Positions 60,657-64,000 of a stretch of 64,000 bases of DNA are shown here, one piece after another. A program made the position numbers and the translations under genes. Origin of the DNA: Deltaproteobacteria bacterium (GTDB lineage: Bacteria; Myxococcota_A; Polyangia; GCA-2747355); the NCBI GenBank assembly GCA_020633415.1, contig JACKDQ010000006.1, positions 1 through 64,000 on the forward strand, read 5' to 3'. Below the pieces are notes generated by a model. The model did not search any database. It saw only the letters and a list, made by a program, of their open reading frames with translations, and was not told the origin of the DNA. Every line of letters starts with the position of its first letter. The stretch's first letter is position 1.

Positions 60657-61736
60657 TTACGGGCAACCGCCTGGAGGTGGCGACGGAGAGTAGCAATAGC
60701 CGCCGCTCTTGCAGTAACGACAGGTGCAGCGCGTCGGGCAGCTGCCGCAGCGCGTGCCAGCCGGCGCATAGACCTCGACGCACTTACCGCTTCTGCAACG
60801 GTCCTGCTTGCAGTTTCCGTAGCCGTCGCGGCCGCAGATCGTGTTTTCCGGTTTGGGCGTATGCTTGCACGTTCCGGCGACGCACTCGTCAGTGGTGCAC
60901 GGATCGTTATCTGTCGCACACTGTTGACCATCAGTGACCGGGGGATGACTGCACTTGCCCGCACTGCAAACATCTTGAGTACAGGCGTTGTTGTCGCTCG
61001 CGCAGCTCACGCCATCGTTGCCGGCTGGATGGGTGCACTTGCCGCTCGAACAAACGTCTTGCGTGCACGGATCACCATCGTCGGCGCATTTGCCTCCATT
61101 GTTGCCGGCCAAATGCACGCACTTGCCTGCCGAGCAAACGTCATCGGTGCAGACGTTGTTGTCGCTGGCGCAGCTCGCACCATCGTTGCCCGGCTGATAG
61201 AGACAGACACCGTTGGTACAGGCGTCGCTCGTGCAGGGGTCACCGTCGGGCGGACAGGCGTGCGTGCGACAGTCGATCACGCATTTGTGGTCGACACAGG
61301 TCGCCGGCAACGTGCACTCCTGGTTGCCACGGCAACCGGGCTTGCAGCCGTGGCTGGCCAGATCACAAAAGAGCCCGGGAGCGCAGGCCGCATCGTCGGA
61401 GCAACCTGGCTTGCAGCTATTGCTCGCAAGGTCACAGTAGGCCCCGCTGGGACACGGGCACTTGCCCGGCAAATCGACGCATTTGCCTTGGGGGCCGCAG
61501 ATCTGATTGCTATTGCAGCCCGTGCAGCCCGGCGCGGCGTCGCTAGCGGCATCAGCCACAGTACTCGGCGCGCCATCGGCGACGACGACGGCACTGTCCT
61601 TTTGGGAACGCGCGTCGGGCGCTACCTCGGGCTCCGAGCTACAAGCAGCGAACGCCATCGCCAAAGACACGATTGCCAAGAACACGATTGAGGTGAAGCA
61701 AATGGAAGAAATAAGGGAGGTGTTTCGGTATTGCAT
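60657..61736 (-). CDS. Cys-rich repeat lipoprotein
   Basis: The 359-residue product has a signal peptide with lipobox (AMAFAAC), an acidic linker, and about 55 cysteines. Two ~20-residue units (CDLASNSCKPGCSDDAACA type) are followed by four or five repeats of C-x-DNDPCTxDxCxxGxCxH type (DPCTQDVCSSGKCTH, NACTQDVCSAGKC), the Dickkopf-like Cys-rich modules of myxobacterial surface proteins. The end is Cys/Pro-rich (CTCRYCKSGGYCYSPSPPPGG). The function is probably structural or adhesive. The ATG at 61736 is preferred over an upstream TTG. Confidence 0.75.
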   Translation of the reverse strand: MQYRNTSLISSICFTSIVFLAIVSLAMAFAACSSEPEVAPDARSQKDSAVVVADGAPSTVADAASDAAPGCTGCNSNQICGPQGKCVDLPGKCPCPSGAYCDLASNSCKPGCSDDAACAPGLFCDLASHGCKPGCRGNQECTLPATCVDHKCVIDCRTHACPPDGDPCTSDACTNGVCLYQPGNDGASCASDNNVCTDDVCSAGKCVHLAGNNGGKCADDGDPCTQDVCSSGKCTHPAGNDGVSCASDNNACTQDVCSAGKCSHPPVTDGQQCATDNDPCTTDECVAGTCKHTPKPENTICGRDGYGNCKQDRCRSGKCVEVYAPAGTRCGSCPTRCTCRYCKSGGYCYSPSPPPGGCP

Positions 61737-61871
61737 CGGCGTCGCCAAGCCCCTTTTGCGAGAGAAGATACGTCACCCGGCGGCAAGCCTTCCCGGCGGA
61801 TCCGACAGATCGGCGCAAAAATGCAACGTCTCGCGGTCGAATGCAACGCCCTTAATCGAACAGATGACCGG

Positions 61872-63053
61872 CTAGGAGAGCATTTGGGCCAGCGCTTGGG
61901 CAATTTGACCATAATGATCGAGCTCGTTGTAAAGCTGACACGAAATGCGCAATAGCCGCTGGGGAGGCGCGGGAAATGGGATCACCGGCGCCTCGATCGC
62001 CCACTCGCTCTGCAGCCGTTGATAGAGCTGATCCTGCCCCGTTCGCGGGTCAACCTGGCCCTCGCCCGCAGGCAGGGGCAAGGCGACCAGCGCGCCGATC
62101 ATCGGGTCGGGCAGCGGGGAATCGATCGCCAGCCGGTTGCAGAGCAGATCGCGCGCTTGCAGTGCCAGACGACGATTGGTTTCCATGAGTTCCGGCCAGC
62201 CGCCGGGCAGCAGACCACCGAGGAACGAGATCGCCTCGGCAACGCAAAGGTATGCGGTGGGGTCGGCTGTACCAGTCCAGGCAAAGGCATCCTGAAGTCG
62301 CTCGACGCCGGCCAGTCCGTCACCGGCGTAGCTGACCGGCAGCGGCCAGAGCTCGCCAAGTCGATCTTCTCGTGCGTAGATGAAGCCCGCTCCCTTGGGC
62401 GAACAAAGCCATTTGTGGCAGTTGCCGACGTAGTAGGCTGGCGCGATTGCCGCAATGTCGAGTGGAACCATGCCCGGCGCATGAGCGCCATCGACGATCA
62501 CGTCGATGCCGCGCGCGGTGAGCTCGGCAACGAGCTCGGCGATCGGCATCACGATCCCCGTCGGACTGGTCACGTGGTCAAGCAAGGCGAGTCGCGTGCG
62601 TTCGCTCGTCGCATCCACGACACGTTCAACGATCTCCGCCGGTCCACCCCGTAGCGGAAACGGCACTTCGACCTCCACCGACCGAGCGCCGGCCCGCTCG
62701 GCAAAGCGACGCAACGCGACCTTGCAAGCGCGGTAGGCGTGATTGGTACTCAGCAGCTCGTCACCTGCAGCGAGCGACGTGACGTTGAGTATCGTGCTCA
62801 CGCCGATCGTCGTATTCGGTACGAATACAACTTGCTCAGCGGGCGCACCAACAAAGCTCGCCAGCGTCTCCCGCGCGGCATCGAGTGCCGGCCGAAGTTG
62901 CCGCAGAAAGAACGCCATCGGCTGGGCCTCGAGCTGCTGTCGCCAACGGCTTTGAGCCTCGAGCACTGCGATCGGACAGGCGCCGAACGATCCGTGATTG
63001 ACAAAGATCGTTTCGTCATCGAGCGACCAGAGCTGGCGATGCGTCGCTGACAT
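61872..63053 (-). CDS. PLP-dependent aminotransferase class V (isopenicillin-N-epimerase-like)
   Basis: The 393-residue product begins FVNHGSFGACPIAVLEAQSRWRQ, the characteristic start of isopenicillin-N-epimerase-like class V enzymes. The PLP site includes VIVDGAHAPG (the Asp and His that hold the pyridine ring) and GNCHKWLCSPKG, where Lys214 should form the Schiff base. Such enzymes are desulfurases, epimerases or aminotransferases; the substrate is not deducible here. A cysteine-desulfurase-like active Cys loop is not evident. Confidence 0.85.
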   Translation of the reverse strand: MSATHRQLWSLDDETIFVNHGSFGACPIAVLEAQSRWRQQLEAQPMAFFLRQLRPALDAARETLASFVGAPAEQVVFVPNTTIGVSTILNVTSLAAGDELLSTNHAYRACKVALRRFAERAGARSVEVEVPFPLRGGPAEIVERVVDATSERTRLALLDHVTSPTGIVMPIAELVAELTARGIDVIVDGAHAPGMVPLDIAAIAPAYYVGNCHKWLCSPKGAGFIYAREDRLGELWPLPVSYAGDGLAGVERLQDAFAWTGTADPTAYLCVAEAISFLGGLLPGGWPELMETNRRLALQARDLLCNRLAIDSPLPDPMIGALVALPLPAGEGQVDPRTGQDQLYQRLQSEWAIEAPVIPFPAPPQRLLRISCQLYNELDHYGQIAQALAQMLS

Positions 63054-63147
63054 ATCGCTCCTATCTGTTGGGGTTGCATCGACTGCTGTTCATCGTCGAA
63101 AACTCTAGCGGCTCAATCGTCGCCAGGCGAGCAGATTCAAAGCAGCG

Positions 63148-63801
63148 TCAAAGCAGATCGCGGACGAGATCATCCGGCCGGTCGAATACCCTTTGGGCGC
63201 CGGCCTGGCGCAGCTCGGCAGCGCTGCAAGTACCCCAGCTAACGCCGACGAAGCGAATGCCGTTTTGCTGGGCAGCCGTCAGATCGAAGCTCGTATCGCC
63301 GATCATCAAGCATTCGGAGGGATCGAGCTGCTGCTCGTCGAGCAGCACGGCGAGCAACTCACCTTTGTCGTTGAGCGCACCGTCGAGCGCTGGCCCATAG
63401 ACCGCCGTGAAGCGATCGAGCAAAGCAAAATGCGCCAACGTCTTGACAGCAAACACCCGCGGCTTGGACGTCGCAACCAACTGCCGATAGCCGGCGGCTG
63501 CCAGCTGCTCGAGCGCGGAAGGTACCCCGGCAAGAACCTCTGCCTGTGCCAGCCCTTTTGCTCGGTAGCAGCGTCGATAGCTGTCAAGCAAGTCGAGAAC
63601 TCGCTGCTCCGATAGTTGCGGATGCATGCGACGAAAGCTATCGACCAACGGTGGACCGATACAAAGCCGCAAGGCTTCGTCCGAAGGGCGCGGCAAGTCG
63701 AGTGAGGCCAAGGCGGCGATGATGCACGCATGAACACCACGCCGTGAGTCGATCAGCGTACCATCCAAGTCCCAGAGCAGTGTCAGCTTGTTAGCGACCA
63801 C
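63148..63801 (-). CDS. HAD-superfamily phosphatase (phosphoglycolate-phosphatase-like)
   Basis: The 217-residue product has the HAD motifs: LLWDLDGTLIDS (nucleophile Asp10 and Asp12), a helical cap domain (residues 15-85), LVATSKP (motif II), KPRVF with a Lys, and LMIGDTSFDLTAAQQNG (motif IV). The GTLIDS-VH and LCIGPPL cap pattern is typical of Gph/PGP-like enzymes acting on small phosphates. The start is a GTG at 63801. It lies 17 bp after the cyclophilin gene end, probably in one transcript. Confidence 0.88.
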   Translation of the reverse strand: MVANKLTLLWDLDGTLIDSRRGVHACIIAALASLDLPRPSDEALRLCIGPPLVDSFRRMHPQLSEQRVLDLLDSYRRCYRAKGLAQAEVLAGVPSALEQLAAAGYRQLVATSKPRVFAVKTLAHFALLDRFTAVYGPALDGALNDKGELLAVLLDEQQLDPSECLMIGDTSFDLTAAQQNGIRFVGVSWGTCSAAELRQAGAQRVFDRPDDLVRDLL

Positions 63802-63818
63802 GCGGCAGGCTGATACAG

Positions 63819-64000
63819 CTATTGCACGCTGGCCTTGGTGATCACCACATTGGTCAGCGGCACGTCTTTGTTAAACGGCCCCTTGGGACCCGTCGGGGTG
63901 TTTTCGATCTTTACCACCACATCCATCCCCGAAACGACCTTACCGAACACCGCATATCCCCAACCAGCGGTGGTCTTGGCACTGAAATCGAGAGCCGGAT
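63819..64000 (-). CDS. C-terminal end of a cyclophilin-type peptidyl-prolyl isomerase, 5' end outside window
   Basis: Reading the minus strand from the window edge to the TAG at 63819-63821 gives about 60 residues including SAKTTAGWGYAVFGKVVSGM, DVVVKIENTPTGPKG and VPLTNVVITKASVQ. This is the typical end of cyclophilin-type PPIases (FGxVxxGMDVVDKI, then VxIxxxxV). The enzyme speeds cis-trans isomerisation of proline bonds. The N-terminal part, including any signal peptide, is outside the window. Confidence 0.9.
   Translation of the reverse strand, partial: PALDFSAKTTAGWGYAVFGKVVSGMDVVVKIENTPTGPKGPFNKDVPLTNVVITKASVQ

Noticed and set aside
60850..61250. Short regular repeats considered as a non-coding satellite
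   Set aside because: They are in-frame Cys-rich modules of the lipoprotein at 60657-61736.

Overview
The window is about 60% G+C and looks chromosomal. It most resembles a myxobacterium or a related deltaproteobacterial lineage (Myxococcota-like). The reasons are the many lipoproteins with Asp/Ser-rich linkers and Cys-rich repeats, two C-terminal tails of the MYXO-CTERM type (Cys, hydrophobic stretch, Arg cluster), abundant multihaem c-type cytochromes, hybrid sensor kinases, NtrC-type activators, and many promoter-like sites matching the sigma-54 consensus. The assignment rests on content alone. I see no rRNA, tRNA, CRISPR array, insertion sequence or phage gene.

Layout. 1-6.8 kb: the tail of a beta-propeller protein, a REP-like hairpin, a large lipoprotein with glycosidase-like and carbohydrate-binding regions, and two sensor kinases. 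7.2-20.1 kb: an aldehyde dehydrogenase, then a run of exported proteins of mostly unknown role (an M11-like metalloprotease, an Ig-like lipoprotein, an erythromycin-esterase-like lipoprotein, an outer-membrane barrel), a Crp/Fnr-type regulator, and two apparently broken lipoprotein genes. 20.3-22.8 kb: an overlapping three-gene set of haem-motif proteins ending in a protein that fuses a dihaem N-terminus to a porin-like barrel. 23-28.4 kb: two lipoproteins, an ApbE-DUF2271 flavinylation pair and a membrane protein. 28.4-38 kb: two parallel operons built around GMC oxidoreductases, one with a TetR regulator, an unusual radical-SAM-like protein and a Tat-exported gluconate-dehydrogenase-type small subunit, the other with a GntR regulator. 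38.3-43.2 kb: a lipoprotein with about 38 haem-binding motifs of three spacings, followed by an 11-motif cytochrome. 43.3-51.8 kb: a calcium-repeat lipoprotein, a hybrid kinase, small lipoproteins, an exported adenosylhomocysteinase-like protein and an M23 peptidase.

52-60.6 kb is the most unusual part. A HybA-like ferredoxin and a HybB/NrfD-like quinone-interacting membrane protein are followed by a membrane-anchored H-protein-like (GcvH) domain that lacks the lipoyl lysine. Nearby lie a second lysine-less GcvH-like protein, a sensor kinase with two haem motifs in its periplasmic domain, an intact NtrC-type activator, and a second NtrC-type protein whose sigma-54 contact loop and ATPase motifs are altered. 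Both plus-strand halves have good sigma-54 promoter matches and share a TGTTGA-based upstream site about 100 bp further up. I read this as a self-regulated periplasmic electron-transfer module. 60.6-64 kb holds a Cys-rich lipoprotein, an aminotransferase-like enzyme, a HAD phosphatase and the end of a cyclophilin gene.

Starts were moved to internal codons where signal peptide, ribosome-binding site or gene overlap supported it. All family assignments are from reading the sequence, without database searches.
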